Shown here piece after piece: positions 18,497 through 27,542 of a DNA stretch of 64,000 nt. Numbering within the stretch: the first letter of the stretch is position 1; every line of letters begins with the position of its first letter. Below the pieces are notes generated by a model. That model was given only the letters and a program-made list of their open reading frames with translations. It ran no database searches and was not told where the DNA came from. The position numbers and the translations under genes are program-made. This DNA is from Polycyclovorans sp964425915. Lineage in GTDB: Bacteria > Pseudomonadota > Gammaproteobacteria > Nevskiales > Nevskiaceae. Location of the stretch: positions 186,001 through 250,000 of the forward strand of contig CAYROO010000002.1 in NCBI GenBank assembly GCA_964425915.1, in the 5' to 3' direction.

Positions 18497-19387
18497 TCAC
18501 TGCTTCTTGGCGGCGAAGAGGGCGTCCAGCTTGTTCTCGAAAGCGTGGTAGCCGATCCGGTCATACAGCTCGGCGCGGGTCTGCATCAGGTCGATCACAT
18601 CTTTCTGATGCCCCTGGGCACGGATGGAAGTGTAGACCGCCTCGGCCGCCTTGTTGGCCGCGCGGAAGGCCGACAGCGGATACAACTGAATGCTGACCCC
18701 CACCGACGCCAGCTCCTCACGGGTGAACAGCGGGGTGGCCCCGAACTCGGTGATGTTGGCCAGCACCGGCACCTTCACCGCGTCGACAAACTTCTGGTAG
18801 GTCGGCAGGTCGTAGGCCGCTTCGGCAAAGATGCCGTCGGCGCCGGCTTCAACACAGGCAATGGCGCGTTCGATGGCGGCATCCACACCCTCGGCCTGGA
18901 TGGCGTCGGTGCGGGCGATGAGGAAGAAGTCCGGGTCGGTCTTGGCATCGGCCGCGGCCTTCACCCGGTCCACCATCTCGCCCTGCGTGACGATCTCCTT
19001 GCCGGGGCGATGGCCGCAGCGCTTGGCGCCCACCTGGTCCTCGATGTGACAGGCGGCGGCGCCCGCCTTGATCAGGCTCTTGATGGTGCGCTCGATGTTG
19101 AACGCCGAGGGGCCGAAGCCGGTGTCGATGTCCACCAGCAGCGGCAGGTCACAGACATCGGTGATGCGCCGTGTGTCCACCAGCACGTCATCCAGCGTGT
19201 TGATGCCGAGATCCGGCAGGCCCAGCGATCCGGCCGCGACGCCGCCGCCGGACAGGTAGATCGCCTTGAAGCCGGCGCGCTGCGCCAGCAGCGCATGGTT
19301 GGCATTGATGGCGCCGATCACCTGCAGCGGTTTTTCGGCAGCGAGCGCGGCGCGGAAGCGGGCGCCAGCAGAAAGGGGTTGGGACAT
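18497..19387 (-). CDS. prpB: 2-methylisocitrate lyase
   Basis: Cleaves 2-methylisocitrate to pyruvate and succinate, the last step of propionate breakdown by the methylcitrate cycle. The protein has 296 residues from the ATG at 19387; an upstream in-frame ATG at 19447 lies at or above the sigma-54 promoter and is not used. It is a PEP mutase/isocitrate lyase-type barrel with LSGGGVAAGSLGLPD, the metal-binding LLVDIDTGFG segment and the catalytic-cysteine loop AKRCGHRPGK. First gene of the prpBC operon. Confidence 0.96.
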   Translation of the reverse strand: MSQPLSAGARFRAALAAEKPLQVIGAINANHALLAQRAGFKAIYLSGGGVAAGSLGLPDLGINTLDDVLVDTRRITDVCDLPLLVDIDTGFGPSAFNIERTIKSLIKAGAAACHIEDQVGAKRCGHRPGKEIVTQGEMVDRVKAAADAKTDPDFFLIARTDAIQAEGVDAAIERAIACVEAGADGIFAEAAYDLPTYQKFVDAVKVPVLANITEFGATPLFTREELASVGVSIQLYPLSAFRAANKAAEAVYTSIRAQGHQKDVIDLMQTRAELYDRIGYHAFENKLDALFAAKKQ

Positions 19388-19430
19388 GGCAGGTCTCGCG
19401 GGATGGGGGCATCGTGGATAACAAAGCCCA

Positions 19431-19446
19431 TGCCAAACGAGGGCCA
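19431..19446 (-). promoter_or_regulatory. Sigma-54 (-24/-12) promoter for prpBC
   Basis: The minus strand reads TGGCCCTCGTTTGGCA: GG and GC separated by exactly 10 bases, as required for sigma-54 promoters. The expected start lies near 19420, about 33 bases before the prpB ATG. This agrees with prpR, the sigma-54-dependent activator encoded divergently. Confidence 0.75.
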
Positions 19447-19502
19447 CTCATCAGACACAATAAAATCAATGACTTGAAGCACCCATCTTGCTCTTGTGTT
19501 TC

Positions 19503-19547
19503 GTTTCATCGCATTGCGGTTTCATAATGTTTCATGACGAATGAAAC
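19503..19547. promoter_or_regulatory. GTTTCAT repeat cluster, probable PrpR binding sites
   Basis: GTTTCAT occurs at 19503-19509, 19519-19525 and 19529-19535. The last copy pairs with an inverted ATGAAAC at 19541-19547, so GTTTCAT-N5-ATGAAAC is a perfect palindrome. The cluster is 60-110 bases upstream of the prpBC sigma-54 promoter, a proper enhancer distance, and its last site overlaps the prpR start codon, which suggests autorepression. I recall a GTTTCAT/ATGAAAC-type motif for enterobacterial PrpR; this should be checked. Confidence 0.6.
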
Positions 19548-21063
19548 ACGACCTGTCGATTCCCGCCCGCGCATCGGTGTGGTGGCGGTGACCCGCCTGT
19601 CGGCCCTGCTCGGCGATGTCATCCCGCAATTTGATGCTCGTGCCGACATCGAACTGGTCCCGCTCGGCTTTGAAGAGGCGGTGCGGCACCTGCGTCGCCA
19701 GCATCAGCAACACCCCTATGACGTGCTGATCGCCGCCGGCTCCAATGGCGCCTACCTGCGCAGCCGCATGCCGGTGCCGGTGGTGATGATCCGCCCCTCG
19801 GGCTTCGACCTGATGCAAGCGCTGGCCCGCGCGCGCGCGGTCTCGCCACGGCTGGGGGTGATCACCCACGCCGCCGACATGCCCGCCTTCGCCGACTTCT
19901 GCCGCGCCTTTGCCCTGCCCATCGAACAGCGCGCCTTTGTCACCGCCGAGGAAGCCCGACTGCGGGTGTCGGAGCTGCGCAACCTGGGCATTGGCGCCGT
20001 GGTCGGCACCGGGCTCACCATCGAACTGGCCGAGCAACAGGGGCTGGCCGGCGTCCTGCTCTACTCCGAGGAATCGACGCGTGCCGCCTTTGACCAAGCC
20101 CTGGACCTGTGCGCGCTGATGGCGCCCGGGAGCCCGCGCAGCGCACGCCGACGGCGCGAGGCGCGGCCGGCGGCACCGTTCGTGGGCGACAGTATCGTCG
20201 CCGAGTCGGTTCGCACCGCGCTGCCGCGACTGGCCGCGAGCGATGCCACGCTGTTGCTGCTGGGCGAAAGCGGGACGGGCAAGGAGCGGGTGGCCCGTGC
20301 GGTCCATGCGCTCGGTCCCCGCGCAGGCCGGCCCTTCGTGGCCGTCAACTGCGGCGCACTCAGCGAAAGCCTGCTGGAAGCCGAGCTGTTCGGCCACGAC
20401 GAAGGTGCGTTCACCGGCGCTCGCCGCGGCGGCCGCGCCGGTCTCATCGAAGCCGCCCATGGCGGCACTTTGCTGCTGGACGAAATCGGTGAGATGCCGA
20501 CGCCGCTACAAACCCGTCTGCTGCGGGTGCTGGAGCAGCGCGAAGTGGTCAGGGTGGGAGGCACCCGGCCGCAGCCGGTGGACCTGCGGGTGATCGCCGC
20601 CACCCATCGAAACGTCGAGGCGGCGGTGGCTGATGGGCGGCTGCGTGCGGATCTCTACTACCGCCTCAACGTGTTGCGGCTGTCACTGCCGCCGCTGCGT
20701 GAACGCCCGGACGACCTGCTGCCCCTGATCGCACATCTTCGGCAGATACTGGGCGCGCCACCACTTCCCGTGGACGCGGCGGCGCTGGCGCAGTTGCAGG
20801 CCTATTCCTGGCCCGGCAACGTGCGGGAACTGCGGAATCTTCTGGAGCGCTGCCAGGTCGCGGGCGTCGTGCGGCTCGATCTGCCCACCCTGCGCAGCTT
20901 GACGCCGGAGCTGGCGGCGCCAACGGCGACGCCGGCCGCCCGAGGTCGTCCCGGGTTGGGCGCCTTGCAGCAACGACTGGCCGCTCTTGATGGGGACCGC
21001 CAGGCTCTGGCGGCTGAGCTGGGGATCTCCCGCACCACGCTCTGGCGTTGGCTCAAGACCTGA
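19534..21063 (+). CDS. prpR: Sigma-54-dependent activator of the propionate operon
   Basis: Enhancer-binding activator of 509 residues for prpBC. The N-terminal PrpR domain (about residues 10-190), which senses 2-methylcitrate in known members, is followed by an AAA+ domain with Walker A GESGTGKE near residue 244, the sigma-54 contact loop GAFTGA, Walker B GGTLLLDEIGEM, and a C-terminal Fis-type helix-turn-helix (ALAAELGISRTTLWRWLKT). No good Shine-Dalgarno precedes the ATG; the start codon lies inside a GTTTCAT repeat. Divergent from prpB by 146 bases. Confidence 0.95.
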   Translation: MTNETRPVDSRPRIGVVAVTRLSALLGDVIPQFDARADIELVPLGFEEAVRHLRRQHQQHPYDVLIAAGSNGAYLRSRMPVPVVMIRPSGFDLMQALARARAVSPRLGVITHAADMPAFADFCRAFALPIEQRAFVTAEEARLRVSELRNLGIGAVVGTGLTIELAEQQGLAGVLLYSEESTRAAFDQALDLCALMAPGSPRSARRRREARPAAPFVGDSIVAESVRTALPRLAASDATLLLLGESGTGKERVARAVHALGPRAGRPFVAVNCGALSESLLEAELFGHDEGAFTGARRGGRAGLIEAAHGGTLLLDEIGEMPTPLQTRLLRVLEQREVVRVGGTRPQPVDLRVIAATHRNVEAAVADGRLRADLYYRLNVLRLSLPPLRERPDDLLPLIAHLRQILGAPPLPVDAAALAQLQAYSWPGNVRELRNLLERCQVAGVVRLDLPTLRSLTPELAAPTATPAARGRPGLGALQQRLAALDGDRQALAAELGISRTTLWRWLKT

Positions 21064-21128
21064 CGCTGCCATCAGGCTGCAGCACGGCCGGTCTATGATC
21101 GGGTGCCACATTCCCGAGCGTAATATCC

Positions 21129-22823
21129 ATGGGTCGTTTCCGTGAACCGAAGCGCGGCTGGTCGCGCCGTACCTTCCTGCGCCGCGCCGGCGCCGCCGGT
21201 CTCGCCGCCGGCGCCCTGCCGCTGGCCGGCTGCGGCGGCAGCGATGGGTTGAGCCTGTCGCCACAGGCTCGCGTGTTTCAGCACGGCGTGGCCTCAGGCG
21301 ATCCGCTGCCCGACCGGGTGATTCTGTGGACGCGGGTGACCCCTCCGGAGGGCATGGTCGGCGACATCCCCGGGACCGTCACCGTGGCCGACGATCCGGC
21401 CCTGAAGGTCAACGCACGCACGCTGGCGGTGACGGCGGAGGCCGCGCGCGACTGGACCGTGAAGCTGGATGCCAGCGGCCTGCAACCCGGCCAGACCTAT
21501 TACTACCGGTTTTCTGCGCTGGGCGCGGACTCCCCGATCGGACGCACCCGCAGTGCGCCGCTGAGCACGGAGCGCCTGCGTATCGCGGTGGTGAGCTGTT
21601 CCAACTACCCCGCAGGTTTCTTCAACGCCTACCGCTTCATCGGCGCGCGGGCCGATCTCGACGCGGTCTTGCACTTGGGCGACTACCTCTATGAGAGCGG
21701 CGGCCAGGGATCCGTGGGCCGCGGCCACGAACCGCCGGCGGAGATTCTGACACTGGCCGACTACCGGGTACGCCACGCCCAGTACAAGGCCGACCCGGAC
21801 CTGCAGTTGGCGCACCGACAGCACCCCTGGATCGCGGTCTGGGACGATCACGAGTCCACCAACAACTCCCGCCGCGACAGCGCGCAGAACCACACCGAAG
21901 GTGAGGAGGGGGTATGGGCGATCCGCAAGGCCTGGGCGCAGCAGGCCTATGACGAGTGGATGCCGATCCGACTGCCGGAGCCGGGCAATCCCAATCGCAT
22001 CTGGCGCCACTTCCAGTTTGGCCAGCTGATGGACCTGTGGATGCTGGACACGCGTCTGTTCGACCGTGACGACGAACTCGGCATCAACGACCCCAACAGC
22101 TTCGCCGCGGACCGCCGCCTGATCGGTCCGCAGCAGCGCGACTGGCTGTTGTCGGGACTGACAGCCTCCACCGCCACCTGGAAACTGGTGGGGCAGCAGG
22201 TGATGTTCGGCCAGCTCAAGGCCACGCCGCTGCCGGACTTGGGGATTCCCGTGGCGGCGTTGGCGGAGCTGCCGATTCCGCTATTCGCCAGCGGCGAGGG
22301 GCTCACCGACATCTACGCCAACCCCGACCAGTGGGATGGCTATCCGGCCGAACGGGCCGCCATCTTTGATCATCTTGCTGCCCAGGACGTCGACAACTTC
22401 GTGGTGCTCACCGGTGACATCCACAGCTCCTGGGTGATGGACCTGACCCGCGACCCCGAGAATCTGTTGCAGTACAACCCGCTTACCGGCGCCGGCAGCC
22501 TGGGGGTGGAGTACGTGGCCACTTCGGTGACCTCCAGCGGCTTTGATCAGCTCGCCAGTGCACCGCAGCTGGCCAACGCGCTGCGCCTGCTCAATCCGCA
22601 CATGCAATACGTCGAGGTCACCCGTCGCGGCTACCTGCTGCTGGACATCACCGCGGCCGAAACCGTCGGCGAGTACTGGTACGTCTCCACCATCACCGAG
22701 CCCGGCGGCATGGAGACCTTCGCCACCGGCTATGCCACCGCCGCGGGGTCTCGACACATCACCCGCCTGCCACGCAACAGCCCGCAAACACCGCGGGACG
22801 ATGCCCCGGCGCTGGCTCCCTGA
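21129..22823 (+). CDS. PhoD-type alkaline phosphatase, Tat-exported lipoprotein (copy 1)
   Basis: Secreted phosphodiesterase/phosphomonoesterase of the PhoD family, 564 residues. The N-terminus has a twin-arginine signal (SRRTFL, residues 12-17) ending in a lipobox LAGC with Cys35, so it is likely folded in the cytoplasm with its metals and then lipid-anchored. PhoD landmarks are the N-terminal domain block FQHGVASGDPLPDRVILWTR, then the metal-binding LHLGDYLYE, WDDHESTNN and LTGDIHSSW. It is the first of two tandem paralogues 72 bases apart. I looked for a PhoB box upstream and saw none that convinced me. Confidence 0.93.
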   Translation: MGRFREPKRGWSRRTFLRRAGAAGLAAGALPLAGCGGSDGLSLSPQARVFQHGVASGDPLPDRVILWTRVTPPEGMVGDIPGTVTVADDPALKVNARTLAVTAEAARDWTVKLDASGLQPGQTYYYRFSALGADSPIGRTRSAPLSTERLRIAVVSCSNYPAGFFNAYRFIGARADLDAVLHLGDYLYESGGQGSVGRGHEPPAEILTLADYRVRHAQYKADPDLQLAHRQHPWIAVWDDHESTNNSRRDSAQNHTEGEEGVWAIRKAWAQQAYDEWMPIRLPEPGNPNRIWRHFQFGQLMDLWMLDTRLFDRDDELGINDPNSFAADRRLIGPQQRDWLLSGLTASTATWKLVGQQVMFGQLKATPLPDLGIPVAALAELPIPLFASGEGLTDIYANPDQWDGYPAERAAIFDHLAAQDVDNFVVLTGDIHSSWVMDLTRDPENLLQYNPLTGAGSLGVEYVATSVTSSGFDQLASAPQLANALRLLNPHMQYVEVTRRGYLLLDITAAETVGEYWYVSTITEPGGMETFATGYATAAGSRHITRLPRNSPQTPRDDAPALAP

Positions 22824-22895
22824 GCCCGTTGCCATCAAACTGTCGCCATCGCGCGCTAGTGTGGTGCGTTTTCGGAATGGGTTGGGGAGTGGGAC

Positions 22896-24605
22896 ATGGG
22901 GCGGATTCGCATCAAGCGTCGTGGCTGGTCGCGGCGGGACTTTCTCAAGCGCGCCAGCGGCGCCGGTGCGCTCGCCGCCGCCGCGCCGTTCCTGCCGGGC
23001 TGTGGCAGCAGCGGCGCCCTCAGCCTCGGCAGTGACCAGAACCCCTTCCTTCACGGCGTGGCCTCTGGCGACCCGCTGAGTGACCGCGTCATCCTGTGGA
23101 CGCGGGTGACGCCACCGGCCGGCATCGAGGGAGATATTCCGGGCATGGTGGTCATCGCCGAAGACCCCGAACTCACGGTCGATGCCCGCAGCTTCGCCAC
23201 CCTGGCGGCCGCCAGCCGCGACTGGACCGTAAAGCTCGATGCCACCGGGCTTGCCCCCGGCAAGACCTACTACTACCGCTTCCGCGCCTTGGGCTTCGAG
23301 TCCCCCTTGGGCCGCACCCGCACGGCGCCCCAGGGCAATGTTGAGCATCTGCGCCTGGGCGTGGTGAGCTGCTCGAACTTCGCCTACGGTTACTTCAATG
23401 CCTATCGCTTCATTGCTCAACGTCCGGATCTGGATGCGGTGCTGCACCTGGGTGACTACATCTATGAATATGGCGACGGCGAGTACGGCGATGTCCGCCC
23501 CTGCGATCCGCCGACCGAGATCCTGACGCTATCGGACTACCGTCGCCGCCACGCCCAGTACAAGACCGATCCCGACCTGCAGGAAGCGCATCGTCAGCAT
23601 CCCTGGATCTGCGTCTGGGACGACCACGAAACCACCAACAACTCGCGGCGCGACAGCGCCGAGAACCATACCGAAGGGGTCGAAGGGGTGTGGCAGGTCC
23701 GCAAGGCCTGGGGCCAGCAGGCCTACGACGAATGGATGCCGATCCGGCTGCCGGAGCCCGGCAACCCGAACCGGATCTGGCGCCGCCTGGCGTTCGGCAA
23801 TCTGGTGGACCTGTGGATGCTGGACACCCGACTCTACGACCGTGACGACGAGGTCAATGCCATCACCAGTCCGGTGATCTTTGACGAGGAGCGCCGCCTG
23901 ATCGGGCCGGAGCAGCGCGACTGGCTGCTGGCCGGGATGGGCAGTTCCGTCGCCACCTGGAAGCTGATCGGCCAGCAGGTGATGTTCGGCCAGCTCAAGG
24001 CCACCCCGTTGCCTGACATCAACCTGCCGCTGGAAGTGCTCGATGCCCTGCCCTTGCCGCTGGTCGGTGGCGAAGGCGTTAGCGACCTCTACGTCAATGG
24101 CGATCAGTGGGATGGCTACCAGGCCGAGCGCCGCAACATCCTCGACTTCATCGCCACCCAGGGCGTGCAGAACACCGTGGTCCTCACCGGCGACATCCAC
24201 AGCTCCTGGGCGATGGATCTGGCGCGCGACCCGGACAACCTGGCGCAGTACAACCCCTTCACCGGCGCTGGCGCGCTGGGGGTTGAGTTCGTGGCCACCT
24301 CAGTCTCCTCGCCCGGCCTCGATATCGTGCCGGGGCTGACCCAGCTGCCGCAGCTGCTCAATGCCATCCGGCTGGCCAATCCGCACATGAAGTACATCGA
24401 GGGCACCCGGCGCGGCTATCTGCTGCTGGACATCACACCGGCGCAGACTATCGGCGAGTTCTGGTACGTGTCGACCGTCGACACCCCAGGCGGCAGCGAG
24501 GCTTTCGCCACCGCCTACGCGGTCAATGCCGGCGACAACCACCTGCGCGCCGGCGCGGTTGCCGAGCCCACCGCAACCCTGCCGGCTGCGCCATTGGCGC
24601 CTTGA
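22896..24605 (+). CDS. PhoD-type alkaline phosphatase, Tat-exported lipoprotein (copy 2)
   Basis: Tandem paralogue of the preceding gene, 569 residues and alike along its whole length. The Tat motif is SRRDFL (residues 12-17), followed by a lipobox-like LPGC with Cys36. Metal-binding blocks are kept: LHLGDYIYE, WDDHETTNN and LTGDIHSSW. The acidic insertion YGDGEYGDVRPCDPP near the first metal loop differs from copy 1 and may change substrate access. It lies 79 bases upstream of the TonB-dependent receptor gene, which suggests it releases phosphate or an organic moiety that the receptor takes up. Confidence 0.93.
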   Translation: MGRIRIKRRGWSRRDFLKRASGAGALAAAAPFLPGCGSSGALSLGSDQNPFLHGVASGDPLSDRVILWTRVTPPAGIEGDIPGMVVIAEDPELTVDARSFATLAAASRDWTVKLDATGLAPGKTYYYRFRALGFESPLGRTRTAPQGNVEHLRLGVVSCSNFAYGYFNAYRFIAQRPDLDAVLHLGDYIYEYGDGEYGDVRPCDPPTEILTLSDYRRRHAQYKTDPDLQEAHRQHPWICVWDDHETTNNSRRDSAENHTEGVEGVWQVRKAWGQQAYDEWMPIRLPEPGNPNRIWRRLAFGNLVDLWMLDTRLYDRDDEVNAITSPVIFDEERRLIGPEQRDWLLAGMGSSVATWKLIGQQVMFGQLKATPLPDINLPLEVLDALPLPLVGGEGVSDLYVNGDQWDGYQAERRNILDFIATQGVQNTVVLTGDIHSSWAMDLARDPDNLAQYNPFTGAGALGVEFVATSVSSPGLDIVPGLTQLPQLLNAIRLANPHMKYIEGTRRGYLLLDITPAQTIGEFWYVSTVDTPGGSEAFATAYAVNAGDNHLRAGAVAEPTATLPAAPLAP

Positions 24606-24653
24606 TCGAAGGCAGCGTCGGCGTCATCGGATGGTAACGCCGCATCCTTAGCG

Positions 24654-24677
24654 TTCCCCGGCTCATCAACCGGGGAA
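24654..24677 (+). other. Hairpin in the leader of the TonB-dependent receptor gene
   Basis: Perfect 8-bp inverted repeat TTCCCCGG / CCGGGGAA (24654-24661, 24670-24677) with an 8-base loop, ending 7 bases before the first ATG. No T-run follows. It could hide the ribosome-binding region or separate expression of the receptor from the phosphatases upstream. Confidence 0.5.
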
Positions 24678-24684
24678 TCACAGG

Positions 24685-27498
24685 ATGAAAGGGAATCGCA
24701 TGCTGCAGCGCGTCGCCATCGCGACCGCTGCCGCCGCTTTTTGCGGCACCGCCATGGCACAAGCCGACCGCGCCTCGCTGCAGGGTCGGGTCACCGACGC
24801 CAGCGGCGCCGTTGCGTTCGAGGGCGCGCGCGTGCGCATCGAAGGGCTGGCGGTTGAAGCCGTCACCCAGCGCGATGGTCGATTCAACTTTCCAGCGCTG
24901 CCGCCCGGTGAATACCGTCTGGTGATCACCTATCTCGGCGCCCCCGAGCAAACCGCGCAGGTCCGCCTCGAAGCGGGCGAGCAGGAACAGCTGCGCATCA
25001 CGCTGGGCGAAAGCGACAACCGCACCGAGAACGTGCTGGTGGTCGGCCAGCTGGCCGGGCAGGCAGCGGCCCTCAATCGCGCCCTCAACGCCGACGGCAT
25101 CGAAGAGGTGATCTCGGCCGACGCGATCGGCCAGTTCCCGGACCAGAACGTGGCGGAAGCGTTGGCGCGGGCGCCGGGGCTGTCGCTGTTCCGCGACCAG
25201 GGCGAAGGGCGCTTTCTAGTGGTGCGCGGCATCGACCCGGCCTTCACCGCCACCACGGTCAACGGCCTGCGCGTGCCGGGCCCGGAAGGCGGTTCCCGTC
25301 AGGTTAACCTCGATGTGATTTCCGCCGACTTGCTGGAAACTGCGGAAATCCAGAAGACCAACCTGCCCGACATGGATGGCGATACCGTCGGCGGCACCGT
25401 GGAGCTGCAGACCGCCACCGCCTTTGATCGCGGCAACACGCTCACCCTGCGCGCTGAAGGCAGCTACAACGAGCAGAACGAGGAGACCAGCCCCAAGCTG
25501 GCCGCCAGTCTGACCCGCCTGATGTCGGTGGGCGGCCAGCGCGACAGCCTCGGCATTGCGGCGGCGGTGAGCTGGTTCGAGCGCAAGTTCGGCTCGGAAG
25601 GGGTGGAGACCCCGGGGTTCGACGACATCGACGGCCCCAACGGCACGTTCCTCGGGCTGGAGGAAGCCGAGCAACGCGACTACCGCATTACCCGCGAACG
25701 CCTCAGCGCCGCCCTCAACTTCGACTGGCGGCCCACCCCGAATCTCGATCTCTACTGGCGCAATCTCTACAGCGACTTCAGCGACGACGAAGTGCAGCTG
25801 AGCAATGTGTTCGGTTTTGGCGCCGATGATGCCGAAGTGCTGGCATTGGACGGCAACCGTGCCCAGTTCCGAGGCGTGGAAGTGGAGAAGCTGGACGAGG
25901 CCCGCAAGGAGACCCAGACCATCCAGAGCAGCCTGATCGGCGCCCAGCAGCGTATCGACCGCTGGACGCTGGATTACCGGCTCGGCTACTCGGTGGCCGA
26001 GGAGGACAACCCCGGCGAACTCAACGTCGCCTTTGTCGGCGAGGGCATCGATGCCGGCTACGATCTTGCGCAGCGTCGGATTCCGCTGCTGGCCGGGACC
26101 AGCCCGCGCTATTTCGACCCTGCCACCTATGAACTCGACGAGATCGAGCGCGGCAACAGCTTCACCCAGGACGACGAGCGGCAATTGGCCTTCGACGTGC
26201 AACGCGATGTGCTCTGGGGCGACGCGCCGGGCTTCTGGAAGGTGGGCCTGAAGAACCGTGAGCGGGTGAAGACCAGCAATATCGACGTCGAAATCTACGA
26301 CGGCTTCGGCGATGACGTCACCCTTGCAGACTTCCCGCTGCAGACGGTGGACTACGACCTCGGCCAGTGGGGCCCGATCACCCGCAACGGCGCGCTGCGT
26401 GACTTCGTTCGTGCCAACCTGGCGGCCTTTGAACTGGACGCCAACGACAGCGCGGTGGACTCCCAGCTGGAGGATTACCGGATTGAGGAGGACGTGCTGG
26501 CCGGCTATGTCATGGCGCAGGGCAGCTGGGGCCCATTGCGGGTGACCGGCGGGGTGCGCGTTGAACGAACCGACTTCGACGCAGTCGGCGTGCAGTCGGT
26601 GATCGACGAGATCGGCGGCAGTGGGGATCCGGTGTTCGGCCTGCAGCGCTTCAGCCGCAGCGAAACCGACGTCCTGCCCAGCATCGCGGCGCGCTATGCG
26701 TGGCGCGAAGACCTGCTGCTGCGCGGCGGCTACGCCCGCACCCTGGCGCGTCCCACCTTCGAGGCGGTGGCGCCGTTCGCGGCCATTGAGGTCACCGAGG
26801 ACGATGGCGACATCGAACGCGAAGCCGAGCTGGGCAACCCGCTGTTGGAAACCGTGACGGCCGACAACATTGACCTGGCCATCGCCTGGTATCCGGGCGA
26901 TGTGTCGGTCCTGTCCGCCGGGCTGTTCTACAAGCGGCTGGAAGACTTCTTCGTGGTCTCCGACATCGCCGGTGAGCCGGGGCCGTATGTCGACTTTGAC
27001 GAAGCCATCACCACCCTCAACGGCGACACCGCCGAGATCTACGGCCTGGAACTGAACGCGGTGCGTCAGCTCGACATGCTGCCGGCACCTTGGAATGGCC
27101 TCAGCCTCAGCGCCAACGTCACCTTCACCGATGGCGAAGCCACGCTGCCGTTCCGCGACGGCAAGCTACACTTGCCGCGGCAGTCGGAGACCCTGGGCAA
27201 CATCGCGCTCGGCTACGAGGACGCAAGCTGGTCGCTACGCCTTGCCGCCAACTACCGTAGCGAGTTCCTCGATGAGGTCAACGAGCTGGATGACCCGGCA
27301 TTTGACCGCTATGCCGACAGCCATCTGCAGTACGACTTCACCGGCCGCTATCGGGTAGATCAGCGCTACCAGGTCTACCTGAACGCCATCAACCTCAACA
27401 ACGAGCCCTTCTATGCCTACTTTGCTGACCCGGCCTTCAATTCGCAGTACGAAGAATACGGACGGACCTTCGAGCTCGGCGTGAAGGCCAGCTTCTGA
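24685..27498 (+). CDS. TonB-dependent outer-membrane receptor
   Basis: Energised outer-membrane uptake channel, up to 937 residues. An N-terminal signal peptide (AIATAAAAFCGTAMAQA) is followed by a carboxypeptidase-regulatory-like beta-sandwich (about residues 30-110), the plug domain with EEVISADAIGQFPDQNVAEA and NLPDMDGDTVGGTVEL, and a large barrel ending in EYGRTFELGVKASF with C-terminal Phe. It resembles the Caulobacter-type receptors with a carboxypeptidase-like N-domain. The start may instead be the ATG at 24700, which has AAGGGA six bases upstream. The phytase-like lipoprotein gene follows after 44 bases, so the two are probably one unit. Confidence 0.93.
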   Translation: MKGNRMLQRVAIATAAAAFCGTAMAQADRASLQGRVTDASGAVAFEGARVRIEGLAVEAVTQRDGRFNFPALPPGEYRLVITYLGAPEQTAQVRLEAGEQEQLRITLGESDNRTENVLVVGQLAGQAAALNRALNADGIEEVISADAIGQFPDQNVAEALARAPGLSLFRDQGEGRFLVVRGIDPAFTATTVNGLRVPGPEGGSRQVNLDVISADLLETAEIQKTNLPDMDGDTVGGTVELQTATAFDRGNTLTLRAEGSYNEQNEETSPKLAASLTRLMSVGGQRDSLGIAAAVSWFERKFGSEGVETPGFDDIDGPNGTFLGLEEAEQRDYRITRERLSAALNFDWRPTPNLDLYWRNLYSDFSDDEVQLSNVFGFGADDAEVLALDGNRAQFRGVEVEKLDEARKETQTIQSSLIGAQQRIDRWTLDYRLGYSVAEEDNPGELNVAFVGEGIDAGYDLAQRRIPLLAGTSPRYFDPATYELDEIERGNSFTQDDERQLAFDVQRDVLWGDAPGFWKVGLKNRERVKTSNIDVEIYDGFGDDVTLADFPLQTVDYDLGQWGPITRNGALRDFVRANLAAFELDANDSAVDSQLEDYRIEEDVLAGYVMAQGSWGPLRVTGGVRVERTDFDAVGVQSVIDEIGGSGDPVFGLQRFSRSETDVLPSIAARYAWREDLLLRGGYARTLARPTFEAVAPFAAIEVTEDDGDIEREAELGNPLLETVTADNIDLAIAWYPGDVSVLSAGLFYKRLEDFFVVSDIAGEPGPYVDFDEAITTLNGDTAEIYGLELNAVRQLDMLPAPWNGLSLSANVTFTDGEATLPFRDGKLHLPRQSETLGNIALGYEDASWSLRLAANYRSEFLDEVNELDDPAFDRYADSHLQYDFTGRYRVDQRYQVYLNAINLNNEPFYAYFADPAFNSQYEEYGRTFELGVKASF

Positions 27499-27542
27499 GC
27501 GCTCGCCTACACTGGCACTTTCGACCACGACCGGAGACCGAC

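Noticed and set aside
21064..21128. PhoB box upstream of the first phosphatase
   Set aside because: No pair of CTGTCAT-like repeats with 11-base period could be found here or before 22896 and 24685.
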